Below are positions 43,543-55,211 of a DNA stretch of 64,000 bases, in pieces. The position numbers and the translations under genes were made by a program. Position 1 is the stretch's first letter. The number at the start of each line of letters is the position of its first letter. Origin of the DNA: Pholiota molesta (taxonomy: Eukaryota; Basidiomycota; Agaricomycetes; Agaricales; Strophariaceae); assembly GCA_014925825.1 (NCBI GenBank), contig JACGCK010000093.1, forward strand, positions 115,925 through 179,924, in the 5' to 3' direction. The notes under the pieces are model-generated. The model searched no databases. It had not been told where the DNA came from and saw nothing but the letters and a program-made list of their open reading frames with translations.

Positions 43543-46500
43543 TTATACAATTTCTACCATCACCTTTGCGTCCCTTCCATCCATGGTCAGCAATCTCTCT
43601 GACAGCCCAGACCACTTCAGCTGACAAAAATCGTGCATCTTCTGTTGAATGTCCGCCTGCCGTAAGGCGTAGGCGCGTTTTCCGTCGATGACCCGAATAT
43701 TTGCGGGATGCTTGCCTGAAATGGTACTCTTACTCTTGATCATTGGCGGGTCCAAAGAAAGCTCCGTCCACCAATTAGCTTGCCAGGAAAAATAAGCAAG
43801 GACCCGTCTCATCTCCTCAGCGAGAAGGAGACATTCTTCCTGCCAGCGATGTGCGCGTGCTCGAGCTCGGCACCATTCGATACGAAGGGCTACCCCGCTC
43901 CGTTAGCAGTAGTACAAAATGAAATAAACTTAACTATAACGCACCATCTTGGGTCCCTTCATCAATTCCATCACCGGCACCATGTACTTTCCAAATCCAT
44001 GAGAGCAACCTATGCCTTCGCCCCTGCCTATGTCATCCATCGATGCCAATCCCCGTACGTGTTCATCCTTTAACTCTTTGAAGGTATTCTTCCACGTGTC
44101 AGACTCTTTGCGGAATGTTGCCAGGGCGCTCATTGCACGGCGCACGTACCGATATTTCACAACCGAAGCGCGGACACGGTGTTCGACATTCTTGATTAGG
44201 GATTGACTTCGAGTGTTCATTGCTTGACCACGCGAATCTTTATCCTTTGATTTGTAAAGCCGAGTTCGAAGGAGAAGATGGGATCGGAGAGTGTTCAGTG
44301 TACTGTCAGCCATTGCGTACCGCAGCTGCCACTCAGCCTCGATGAGCCGCGGGTTGCACGCAACAGAGTCTATGACACTCGAAGGGAGGTATAACTGGAT
44401 ATCTTCAATAGCCAGTGATCCCCCTCCATCCGAAGTTGCATGAGCCCGTAATGCAGCAACCTCGGGCATGTAGAGATTCTGGATCTCACACCATGCCTCA
44501 AACTTGCGACGTAGGTAGTTGCATCGCTCCACAATCTTCGCCCGTTGGAGATCAGTTGAATGAGAGCCTAGTTCGGCTGAATCGACGACCAGTTTGCGTC
44601 TAAGTAACAAACATGTGATGTTTGAATTGAGAAGGATACATCAAACAAATTAATGGATACGTACTGAAGATCTTCGATTTCGAGGCCTTGATAAATTAGA
44701 AGACTCGGTGATATAGCGTCATGTATCGCTGTAAATTCTCCTTTGGAAATAGCTGCAGCATCTTCTTGAGCGAGTCGAAGACGAACTTCTTTTTCATTTA
44801 TCACTGTTATACCTAATGTAAGTGGCATTTAAAACAATTGCTTTCAAAACTAACCGATTTCATTAACTTGAAATGGATTAGGATTTCGGGCACGATCCAC
44901 TTCCCAGTTCAGACAGAGTGCCGTCCATTCATCTGTCGGTGCGACGGAATGATCCAGGCCATCGTTTACTTTGATTGAAAGGGCAGCGTCGAATTCAAGG
45001 AAGGCCGCGACACTTTCCTCGCGTCCCGCCAATGCTTCTGTAGTTTTTCGTACAAATGTCGGCGCTTAAAGATCGTTAGAAATAAATAAGTACAGAAGAA
45101 CCATTTGAACTTACCAATTTGTGTGATCTTCCTCCAATTACGCGCACCAAAGTGATCGTCCAATGTATCGCGGCGAGAACCAGGGCCCATTTCCTTCGTA
45201 CTGGTTGCAACTGCGTTAATCTCGGACCAGCCCCGCTCCGGTGCCTCTCCATCCGTTCTACCGACGCCAGGTACCAGATTAAAAGAGAAACTCGTTTGAC
45301 ATTCCAGGACATGAGCCGGCAGATGAAACTTTGGGACGAGAGTGGTTAGATTCATTTGACCATCGGAAAGTGGGTTAGGGGGATATATTTGAACACGCTT
45401 TTCTAGGTTCCGAGACCACTGGCAAGCTATGTCATACGATACCACAAGCTGGGGGGGGGTATTGATTTTCAGACTGGAAAGTAGGAAGTAATCCATGTTC
45501 ACATAGCTGTATAGACTCCATTGTTAGTTGATCCATATTGGTGAAAACATTTATTACTCACCGTTCACCCTTCTGCAAGTCACCCACTCCATTCGCCCGT
45601 TTCATGTCATGACGACCACACTCTGCCGTTCCGGTACCATTTGACGCCATCCCTCTCCGCCTCGCTTCGATGCTGCTTTAATTGCGTCATGGTCGACACA
45701 TAGGCTTTTCTCTTGACCGACGCGCGTGTCAAATTTTGAAAGGTAATCTTTGAAGCGCGTTTCTTCAACGACATAGGCGTAGCCATGGTTAAGCCCTGGA
45801 TCTCTCTGATGGTTTGACACATTAAGCCGCTTCAGGCGAAAGTTCGCATCGATAGCCACGAAAAGAGTATACAACCACCTTAAATAAACATGTATCCATT
45901 AGCAAAACCCATGGATACACCAAATAAAATTCTTACTGATCTGATTGCGGTCTTGTCTTCCAGTCAGGAGGTAGATTGATATCGGGCAGTGGACAAGCTG
46001 GGCACAATACGGCACATTCACCTTCTTTAGTGCCTTTGACGCCCGAGCTAGAATGGCCGCGACCCATGCGCTTCAATAAACGTACATGCCTCCATTCACG
46101 AACAATCCGTAAGAAGACATGGTAGCGATCCTAAAGCCATTACAAGTCAAATGAAGCAAAAATTTCAGGAAATAAAACTATGCCTACCGGTGGAAAATTT
46201 GTCCCCGTATTGTCCGTCCGCGCTTCTAAGGCTTTGTAAAACTCGAAAGCGGAAACCTTGGAGTTAAAGCTTAGCATTTGGAAGGTCTCGAGGACACGAA
46301 AAGTGGCTGCTGAGCGAGGATCGGTTGTCGTTGATGGAAAAAGCCGGGCCCGCAGTAATTGAGCTGTATGATGGACGGAATGTAAGCACCCACAGAAGCG
46401 CAGGGTTATTTGATGAACACCATCGCAATCGATGACCGTAAATTCATCATTGTGTGGTATTACTGGAACTGGACAGCTGGTTCCGACGACGTGGCCAAGC

Positions 46501-47300
46501 TGCACATGTAACCCAAGGGATCTGAGCGTCGTCTTTTCAAAGAAAGAACCATTCCAGAACTATGTCATAGAAAATTAGCACTGCATTTCAAACTTGTTAC
46601 TGAAAACACGACGTACCTGAATGCGATGGTAAGGCAGGCTCTGATGGTGTGCAACGATGCATGCAGAACAGAACATTCGAGCATCTTGGCAATCTGTGCA
46701 GCGATACATTGGAGCTGATAGACAGTTGGAAGAAGCGCAGCTATCAGCGTCACTCGAGTCCCCACGTCCTTCAAGTCGAAGCAGCTCCTCTACATATCTG
46801 TCGATGTAAGGCACCCAAAGTAGTAGAGGATTATCCTAAGCGAAGTTTTAATAATATTTCAATATACTGTACATTTATTCAAATGAGAACATACAGCATC
46901 TGTTTCGTTTGCGTTTATGTGCAGAATCTGGAAGAATATCATCATTATCCGGAGTAACTTGCGTCGAGAGATTGGCAGATAGGCTCCCTAATCCTTCTAC
47001 TTCGAGTAATCGAGTCTCGTCATCGACACGCTCAATGTCGTCCTCAGTCGGTGGGAAAAACGAACTTGATGGAACTGAAGGAGATGTGGTTGGATTTTGA
47101 ACTGGATGAAAACTCCTTGGAGGTGAGGGTGGAACAGGAATGAATGAACTTGATGATTCCCCAGAGACATCATAAGATATATGGCGTTCAACACGCTGCA
47201 CAGTCTCAGCCATGGGTGGTTTCATGGCTTGCTTTAGGTTGGCTGGCTTGGACTTTGTCAGTACCTCCATGATAATCTGGGGACGTTTCTTTGCAGGCAT
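43543..47300 (-). CDS. KDZ (Kyakuja-Dileera-Zisupton) transposase with CxC2 cysteine cluster
   Basis: Multi-exon minus-strand gene starting MPAKKRPQIIMEVL at 47300. A Ser/Pro-rich N-terminal part is followed by the CxC2 cluster at about 46680-46780 (CLSAPMYRCTDCQ, MFCSACIVAHH), probably zinc-binding. The central nuclease region includes RFCGC, VSYDIACQWSRN and PKFHLPAHVLEC, and the diagnostic KDZ block EAPERGWSEINAVATSTKEM plus GPGSRRDTLDDHFG at about 45160-45240. The C-terminal helical part runs to the stop at 43543, with the family's typical WQEECLLLAEEMRRVLAY sequence. The enzyme should have an RNase H-like fold and move the surrounding element. Exon borders were not all fixed; the blocks are collinear and no clear disabling lesion was found. 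Confidence 0.88.
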
Positions 47301-47499
47301 CTTGATATGAACGCGAAGATGAAGTTCAGCTATGGATAATGGATACACTGAGGTTACGCTAGCATCCATTACACCGATTACCAATATACATCTCTGATCA
47401 GATTTCGTGCTTACAGCGGCTCAGATGACCGTACAGATTTTACATAGATTTTACAAAAATGGTACACTACTTGCCTGTGGAGGAGTTAGAAGGACCCGG

Positions 47500-48372
47500 C
47501 GACGTGAATATTCTAATATGTCTCGGGTTGACCTCTTCGCCCTTACTGACTTCCCCTGGTCGATTATCCTGCCAATATATGTCAGCCCAAGTCGAAAGAT
47601 AGGCGCCCAACTCAATACTCACAACATCAATAGGGTTTTTCGCAGAACCCTCTGCTTTCTTGGGTGATACTGGAGGGGATGTCTAGATAGGAACAACATA
47701 AATATCGCACAGCAGTGACAGAGAAACTACTCACAATGTCGATCGGATTTCCCGCAGAACCCAGAATTTTCACCGAGCCCTCTTCGTTCTTGGTTGATTC
47801 CGAAGGAGGTAACTAGACAAGAAAGTAAGTATCGCATAAGGATCGCAGTGACCCAAGCTCTTGCCTTCGCATCCGGTGATTTATCGACTTTGTTAGTGCG
47901 TGATTTGAACAACATGGACCAGTGTTCAAGCTCCTGGGAGTAGGCACCCAAGCCAGACCAGGCTTTGATGGATCTAATCAAAGCCTGGAAAATGTTATAT
48001 CAGAACGAATTGGCTCATATAATAGGCGCGTACCTTGCGTTGGTTCTCAAGGTCAGCCTTCATGAAGTCGAGGTCCGGATACTCCCTGGCATTCACGGGC
48101 CATCGCATGCAGTGATGCTCGAAGACGACTTTGAAGAATTCTACCTCTTCTGCCTTACCCTCTGAATGGGCTTGAAGGTAGTAGGGTCCATGCGGTGGAT
48201 AAATCGCCGTTTATCAATTTGAGCTTGTATGTTAGCCGGGGTAGCCTCCGCTTTGGGCAGCGGAAGATCGAACATCTAAGTTTAGACATGCCGTTAGAAT
48301 AATCGCTTGACCAAAAAACCATTCTCACATCGGAGAGAAAGTTGAACTTGGGCGCAGTGGCACACACAGTGG
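47500..48372 (-). CDS. Unrecognised minus-strand gene in the KDZ element
   Basis: Likely start ATG near 48367 (MCATAPKFNFLSD, then a GT-AG intron and MFDLPLPKAEATPANIQAQ). Further coding blocks read EVEFFKVVFEHHCMRWPVNA with LDFMKADLENQRK (about 48040-48150) and ELEHWSMLFKSRTNKVDKSPD (about 47870-47950), then small exons with KNEEGSVKIL- and KPIDVV-like text toward 47650. The frame between the second and third blocks could not be joined cleanly. The family is not recognised. It lies between the transposase and other cargo genes on the same strand as the transposase. Confidence 0.45.
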
Positions 48373-48700
48373 GGGAAGCTAGAAAGTAAAATGTGGTTCG
48401 AGGGCAAAAGGAGGGGGAATTAAAGCGACTCCTTCAGGTTCTTGGATTCCATTGCTTCTCGTGCTTACTAAATCCGACGTAATGCGCACAGACCCAAAAC
48501 ATTAAATGAAAGAAAAATGCAGCAGATATTATAGCGTATATAATACATTGTAAAAAAATCAGAATCAGAATCTCCTGATTAATACCTTTTGAACAAGATA
48601 GTTTGGACTGGTGGTTTAGATGCCCGAAATAAAAGTCAGACGACGCACCAGGATGCGACGAAGGTAAACACGATTTCTCTATGCTTGCACACCTACTCTC

Positions 48701-49392
48701 ATGGGCCGTGCCAAAATTCATCTGACCGCTGAGGCTAAACGCGAAGCAAACCGCGCAAAGAGTAAGCGGTACTATGAGAAGTATATATCATTCTATTTCT
48801 TAAGTTCCCGGCTGTCTTGTCTAATTATTTATTGTAGATCCAAAGCCACAATTAATGCACAACGTCGTAAAACATACAAGAAGACAAAAGCGATGTATAC
48901 AACACCTCAGGCACTCTACTATCTATAATACACTAATTACATACTACACAGTACAGTCCAACTGCACAAGAGCGCAGCTAAATCCCCAGTCGCTGATGAG
49001 ATACGTAGTCCGATATCCGTTTGGATGGAACATGCCCAGCGCCTCAAAAGGCGCTTGAATAACATTACAAATGGATCACCAAAACCTTTGTCAACACCGC
49101 ATGCCAGCAGTATATGGTTTCACTCAAATCAGAAGCTCTGGATGACCTTGTTGAGCAGCTCAGGCAATGTACAGACAGCCATAACACGATGCCATGACGA
49201 AGTCCTTCAACTTGTCGGGGTTGGTGTGGAATTGGGAGAGGTTAACGAGCTTAGCACGGAAGTACGGATGGTTATCACTTGGATTGATGAAATACGGTGC
49301 ACTATACTAGAGGACGATCACCGCTCCCTGTCTTCAAGATGTACTTGGAGGGCAAGTATAGTTTTCAGTGTGCATAAAGGGAGGTCTGGGTA
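48701..49392 (+). CDS. Small basic protein, MGRAKxxxTAEAKREANRAKSKRYYEK type
   Basis: Starts MGRAKIHLTAEAKREA at 48701. A GT-AG intron at about 48782-48836 would be followed by a basic stretch with INAQRRKTYKK. Later blocks (MEHAQRLKRRLNNI from about 49025, then helical text with VGVELGEVNELSTEV and VITWIDEI to about 49300) may be further exons. The N-terminal Lys/Arg-rich motif recurs, to my knowledge, in many mushroom proteins of unknown function found near transposons; this is recollection, not a search. The later frame joins are uncertain. It could bind nucleic acid. Confidence 0.5.
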
Positions 49393-49435
49393 ATAACAAA
49401 CAATATATTGCAAAGATCAACGTGCACAGTACATT

Positions 49436-50497
49436 TCAGACAAATAACAGACGGTATACATGGTAAGCACTACACAAAAGCATGAGCAGTATGTAGCAAA
49501 ATGTGCGATCACTGGCGGCCTCCACAGCAGGGTGGGGGAGGGTGACGGGGCTGGGAGTAACGACCATGACGAGGCCGGCAGCCAAAGCTTCATCGAAGGC
49601 GGCCTGGGCGCGGCCTGGGACGAGTACCTGCGGTAGCAGCACCACTCACGCCCGAGACGAGGGGCTGAACAATGTGCCTGTTGAGCAAGATCAATAAAAA
49701 AACCATTTACAAGCAGGTAGAAAACGTACCAGTGGGTGAACACCCCCACCTGGAGGCCGATGGTCACAACATAGAAAGCCTCGGAGGGGCGAACCGTATT
49801 GAACTGTTGGCAGAAGGCGCAGTGGAAGCCGTTGCCCGAGAGCGTGGCACTGCCGCCGCTCGCACCAGTGGCGACAGCAGGGGCAGCAGGGGCAGCTGCG
49901 GAGCTGGGATGCCACTGGAGAGCGCTCCTCCTAGGCGGGTCGTCATCTTCTTCCCAATCATCGGCCCAATCCAAGGTGGCCGAAGTCGCCCTAGCAGAGC
50001 CAGCCTGAGTGGCTTCGGTATCTTTGCAAGGAAACAGGCGGTGAGATTTATGCTCAAACCCATCAAGATATCAAGCTTACCACCAGCGCTGGTGGCCAAA
50101 GTATCGGCCTCGGATTCGTGATCACCAGTGTCACTGGTGTTGTTGCCTATGTTAGGAGCGGGGCGGGGATGGCCTCGGTGGTGGCAGTTTCGCCACTGGC
50201 GGCATCTTCTGGGGGTGGTGGAGAGAACGCGTTAGATACTAGTCACTCGGGTATATATAATGAGTACTTACCAGAAATGGTGGGGCCGGTGCCATTCGCC
50301 GCAGCCGCAGCCGCTGCCAAAACATTGGCTCGGGCTGGTGATACCAAAAATGTCTTTGTTAGATGGATGTGGGAGATATATGATACAATAAACTTACTGC
50401 GCGCGTTATTGACATCTATGCCCATGAGCAATAGTGTCGCCACGAGATCATCGATGGATTTAACCCCGTCAGGGTTAGTGTGGGGTACGCGAGCCAT
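49436..50497 (-). CDS. Protein with a viroplasmin-like (RNase H1 N-terminal-like) module
   Basis: Starts MARVPHTNPDGVKSIDDLVA at 50497. Exon 1 ends near 50399. Exon 2 is an Ala-rich piece (ANVLAAAAAAANGTG), then exons with DTGDHESEADTLA and an acidic WADDWEEDDDPPRR segment. The exon at about 49730-50033 ends FHCAFCQQFNTVRPSEAFYVV then TIGLQVGVFTHW, which fits the strand pattern of the viroplasmin fold (YYVV..G...GIF..W); the next exon supplies VQPLVSGVSGA and, after a shift of frame, AQAAFDEALAAGLV. This fold binds RNA-DNA hybrids in RNase H1 but no RNase H catalytic domain follows here. Two frame breaks (about 50167 in a C-run and about 49620) prevent a clean model. The identification is by motif only. 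Confidence 0.55.
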
Positions 50498-50912
50498 AGT
50501 GCTGGTTTCGGTGAGACAATGCGGATAAATGTGGGGAATGTATTGGATAGCCTCTGATGGATCCTGGCCGCTTATTTTAGCCTTTTTGAAATTCCCACAC
50601 CTTGGCTGAAATTAACTGTACAGCCGGTTCACACGATTTTACAAAGGCCAATCGTACTACTTTTAAAATCTACTCGTACGACTGATAAATTGTTTTATGA
50701 GCCATGGAGTCCTCGGCTGAGAATAGGGAGGGAGGGGATGAGTGCGGGGGCAAGAATCATAGGCTGTATAGTCGTTCGGGGTTATCCGCCCCACAGGACA
50801 AGGTTACCCAATTTTTTTTCCAGAAGGAGACTGTCGCTTAAACTCTAACATAACATTTACCCGCCGTCGCTTGTTAAACTTACGGCACCTATTTGCATCC
50901 GTTCCGGGTATC

Positions 50913-53634
50913 ATGGCGCCGCAGACTTGGGCCACCCCCAAGCAGCACGAATTTCTCATGTCAAAGCAAGCGGAATGTGCGGCGGCAAAAGAGGCTGGGG
51001 CCAATGCCCTGCGCGAATGGAGGACACAGTGCTATCAGCTTTTTTTCCAGCAGTGGCCATCTCAAAATGCTGAGGAAGAGGAGATCGCCAATTCTACAGA
51101 TCCTCACGTTAAGGCTATCGTCAACTTGCCTTTCAATGACACTAATTTATGGGCAGCTGATCGGAGAAAGGTGTGTTTATTTTTTTTTCTGGGCTAGCAT
51201 GTTCTAATTGTGTAATTCTATGTACAGAAATTGAAAGTGTGGTTTAACAACCATCCCCTCGGCAAACGCAAGCGCGGCGGCACCAAGGAGAAAGTCGTGA
51301 TCAGTGTCAACCCAACGATCAGCCGGCTCCCATCGGAGAAGAACATCTACTCAAAAGTGTTCTTCAAGGACCGAGTCAAGGCCTTAGTGGACCTCGATCC
51401 ATTGAGTGCAGATTCCAAAATGCGTCTCTCGGTCATTAATAAACTTACCCATGAAGCTTATATGAACGAGTCCGATGAGGTCAAAGCGGAAGTCAAACGT
51501 TTGCGGGATCAGCGTAAGATGGAGATGGATCTCGAGATGGCTAGCTTGGAAGGCCGATCAGAGACGGAACGTTTACCAGAGGAGTATGCGACGTATGTCT
51601 GACTGATTGACTATTTTTAAAACATACACTGATCTTGATTTTCAGTTCGATCGAGAGGATTCCGGAATTAGCGCATGATTTTATGCAGCAGGTATCGGCA
51701 CTCACTGGGTGGTCGTTCACGGTTCTTGCTGGTGGACCAGATCCCAATTATGCAGGGGAGATCATGACGATGAGTGTACACTCTCGTCACAATCCATGTG
51801 GGCTCTCGTTCGGAAAAGCGTACCCAAAATATGACACTGTAATTCGCGGTCCATTCTCAGATTTTTTACACACATGCTATCGTATGTTTGCCAAGTTGTT
51901 CTCTTGGAAATTTGTTCTGACTAAAATTGGTTGCATGTAGCGATGGACGTGCGAAAGTCCCGCGCTCTTCCAGGTGCCCATGTTTCGTCTGCTACCTCCA
52001 CCTCCTCGACTAGTTCGTTCGACATTGATGGCTCTGCACCAAGTATGTCTGCTCCCGTTGGAAGTGTTCCTGTCTCTGCTACCTCGACCTCCATCGCCAC
52101 TGCCACCTCCACTACTTCATTCGACATTCATGCCTCTGCACGGAGTGGTTCTGCTCCCGTGCCCATTGCTCCTGTTAGTTCCGATGGTGTTGCCAGACCT
52201 GGGCCTGTCCAGGAATTGTTCAAACCAGTTACGCAGGTTCAAGACCCGACAGCCGCCATGACGATGGAAGAAGTCGCCAGTATCCTCAACATTAACGATT
52301 GGAGCAGTGCATGGGATCCAGGTAATGCACCGAGCACTAGCGGTTCGTTGTTTCATATATATATTTATTCTTTCTGACTCAAATTTTACCGATAGAAACG
52401 CCTATCTATCCTGAAGCTCATGCGACTACACCATATCTTGATCCCTCCGCAAATGTGTCCTATAGTTCGACATTCGATCCATCAAATGTTCCGGACACTC
52501 GGTTGGCCTACCATTCCCATGTCCTTCCAACTCCCATGGCTCAGCCTTCGAGCACCGCTCCCGGGCCAGATACCCAGTTGGCCTACCATTCCCATATCCT
52601 TCCGACTCCCATGGCTCAGCCTTCGAGCACTGCTCCCAGGCCAGATACCCATCCAGACGCTCCAGCCATGGAAACCCCTCCAATCATTCCAATCGGTGTA
52701 TCCATAACGCATCCTTCAGGGGCCGTTGCCGCCGGTTCACAGCTTCCGCATAGCTTTGGCAGCAACATCTCGAACCAACCGATGGATACATCGGCGTCAC
52801 AAACCGTCCCCGCTCCGCTTCCACGTAGCTTTGGCAGCAACATCTCGAACCAACCAATGGATACGTCGGCGTCGCAAACCGTCCCCGCTCCGGAGCCTGA
52901 AAACGACGAAAATGCCGCCTCTCCCACTGGCCAAACTGTCCCCGCTCCGGAGCCTGAAAACGACGAAAACACTGCTTCTGCCACTGACCTGACAGATCGA
53001 AGTGCGAGAGTCAGATCTGTGAAACTGTTTGTTCCTGCATGGCTCGAGGTCGCTTCAAAACATATCGTCGACGCTGTAGATGCTGATGTCTGGAAAGCGT
53101 TGATGAGTGATTGGATACAAATAGAGAGTGAGCATGGCGCTACACATACAACATTCGTAAGTTTTCTCTGCACCCACGCATTTAGATAGCTGATTGCTTT
53201 ATTTGCCATAGCATCGCTTGCCCACCTCTCCTTTACGCCCACCCTTACTATCACTCTGGTTGCCCAAGCGTCGATACGATCAATTTCCATCAGTTCCGGA
53301 TCTTCAGATATTCACTAACGAATGGATAGCCTGGTGGAATAGTATGCAGCCCGTATGGCGACGCTCGACAACCCCTCATTCCCTCCCCTTGTCATTGTCA
53401 TCAGCGCAGCTGGGTCAAAATGTCCATTCTTTGAAAAAATATGGTCCTAATGGGCTGGCCCTCGTCATCGTCGCCCTTATATGGTGGGCACCAGCCCGTA
53501 CCACTGATCCTCGCTGGGAGGCAGCAGTGCTTGACGTACATTCATGTGTGGAAAGCTATATGTCCGGTAGCAGGAAGCGGAAGGAGGGGACTGGTAGTGG
53601 GGATTCAGGCGAAGGCAAAAGGCAGCGAAGGTGA
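50913..53634 (+). CDS. 807-aa protein with homeodomain-like WFNNH motif, basidiomycete-type unknown family
   Basis: Six exons (50913-51170, 51228-51592, 51646-51881, 51941-52321, 52396-53156, 53212-53634) sum to 2424 nt in one frame. Residues 1-110 begin TPKQHEFLMSKQAE and lead to RRKKLKVWFNNH, which resembles the third helix of a homeodomain (KVWFxNR) and is followed by basic residues. A middle block (SIERIPELAHDFMQQVSALTGWSFTVLAGG) is followed by a Ser/Thr/Pro-rich region with duplicated segments (SFGSNISNQPMDTSASQTVPAP twice in related form, PEPENDEN twice). The C-terminal block (EWIAWWNSMQPVWRR and a WW-containing helix) ends in a basic KRQRR tail. I regard it as a nuclear DNA-binding cargo or accessory gene of the KDZ element; the role is unknown. 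The intact frame shows that the element is young. Confidence 0.7.
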
Positions 53635-53876
53635 TTTTTGATATCGTTCTTGCAATTTTTTGTGATTTATGTTGTTATTTTATTATCTTGTTTTCTATCT
53701 TGTCACGCTATTTACCTTCTGAACTAATCTTGTAGTATGTTTGTATTTTCTTGCTCCTTGTACTAGCTCATATTTTCTTGTCAAATATTTATTTTTCTTG
53801 GAAATGAGGTTTCCGTGAGCATAAGTTACTTGGGGTTATATACAGACTAAGTTACTTGGATTACATATGAATGTAA
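53635..53876. other. AT-rich spacer at the right inner end of the KDZ element
   Basis: Likely 3' UTR of the preceding gene, followed by the start of the right inverted repeat. No other feature. Confidence 0.5.
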
Positions 53877-55211
53877 TGGCAGGTGATCAGAACGGGGCGG
53901 GAGGGACGGAGAGTAGGTGTGGCCCAAGGATAGTCAATGGAGGATGGGACATGTGTGGGCAATGGATGCGCGAAGGCCGAATGTCGCATGGGAGGGAAGA
54001 AAGAACGGCCACGTGCAATGGATGTGTTATCTATATGGGCAATGGAGTCGCGAAGGCCGCAATGGATGCACAAAGGTCGAATGGCACAAGTGGGGAGAGC
54101 GCGGCCAAGCGCGAAGGATGCCGTATCCTATATGGGCAATGGACACGCAAAGGCCACAATGGATGCGCAAATGGCACAAGGGGGGGAAAGAGCGGCCAAG
54201 GGCAATGGATCCGGTATCCTATATGGGCAATGGATACGCGAATGGATACGCGAAGGTCGAATAATGGCACGAGGGTGGAGAGAGCGGCCAAACGCAATGG
54301 ATGCAGTGTCCTATATGGGCAATGGATGCGCGAAGGCCGAATAGCGCAAGGGGGGGGGAGGAAAATGGCGCATGGGGCAGCAGGGAGAGTGGGCCGGGAG
54401 AGCGGGCGCTGTGCAAGGGTAGTCAGTGGAGGATGGGGCGCGTACGCGCAATGGATGCATGAAGGTCAAATAGCGCAAGGGGGGAGGGGGGGAATTGGCG
54501 CACACGGGACAGGAGGGCGGGCGGGCGGGCACGGCACAAGAATGGCCAATGGAGGAGGGGCCGTGTACGGGCAATGGATGCACGAAGGCCAAATGGGATG
54601 AGGGGGGAGAGCGGCCAAGCCCAATGGATGTGGTATCCTATATGGGCAATGGACGTGCGAGGGCGGGCGGATTGACACGAGGGAAGCCGCGGTTCCTACC
54701 GCGGCAGAGAGGAAACATCCTAGATTGGGATGGTCAGCTAAGGAATATGGAGTTGGAATGGATACGCACCGGGGGCGGGAAGGATTGGGACACGTGCGAT
54801 GGATGCGAGGGAAGGGCGGGAGGATGGAGTTGCATCCAACATGGGCAATGGATGCAGGAGGCGCGATGGAGTAAACACGTGAACACGTGTGGACAGCTGG
54901 CTGGACAGCATGATCCAACAGAGGCAATGGATGTGGGCAGCAATGGATGGAGACACGATGGAGTCGGATGGATGCAGGCAGCGATGGTGGAGGGGTAATG
55001 GAGCTCGAATCCAATGGCTGTGTCGGCGTGGGATGGATACTGAGCACGTGCACGGATGGATGCAGGTGGCAGGATGGATGCCTGCATCCATCGGCAGGCA
55101 GTAATATGGTAGGGAATACATCCCTTATAGTTAGTGGACATTATCCATCACCCTATCTGTGGTAGTTATAAGGGCTGTATCCATTGAAACTACAGACTCG
55201 CCTGGATCTGC
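53877..55211 (-). repeat. Right terminal inverted repeat of the KDZ element
   Basis: Inverse copy of 41803 to about 43270, with its own palindrome CCGCGGTTCCTACCGCGG at 54687-54704. The inner part is more diverged than the outer part. It contains the same CATCCATTGCCC-type units on the minus strand. Confidence 0.88.

Larger units (their letters stand above)
41803..55211. mobile_element. 13.4-kb KDZ DNA transposon with long inverted repeats and cargo genes
   Basis: The outer ends are inverse copies: the left end at 41803 (GCAGATGCAGGCGAG) matches the complement of the right end at 55211 with one difference, and the match continues inward for about 1.3-1.4 kb. Outer 800 bp or more of each arm appear nearly identical (a one-base gap is visible near 42130 versus 54880). 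The arms enclose a KDZ transposase with a CxC2 cluster on the minus strand and four other genes. No clear target-site duplication is found: left flank GTTTCTA, right flank TTGAACT. KDZ elements are known from Agaricomycetes and are known to carry other genes. The right end adjoins, and probably interrupts, a tyrosine-recombinase element. Confidence 0.85.

Noticed and set aside
48701..53634. TET/JBP dioxygenase as KDZ cargo, known from other mushrooms
   Set aside because: No HxD iron-binding motif or other dioxygenase signature was found in any of the cargo genes.
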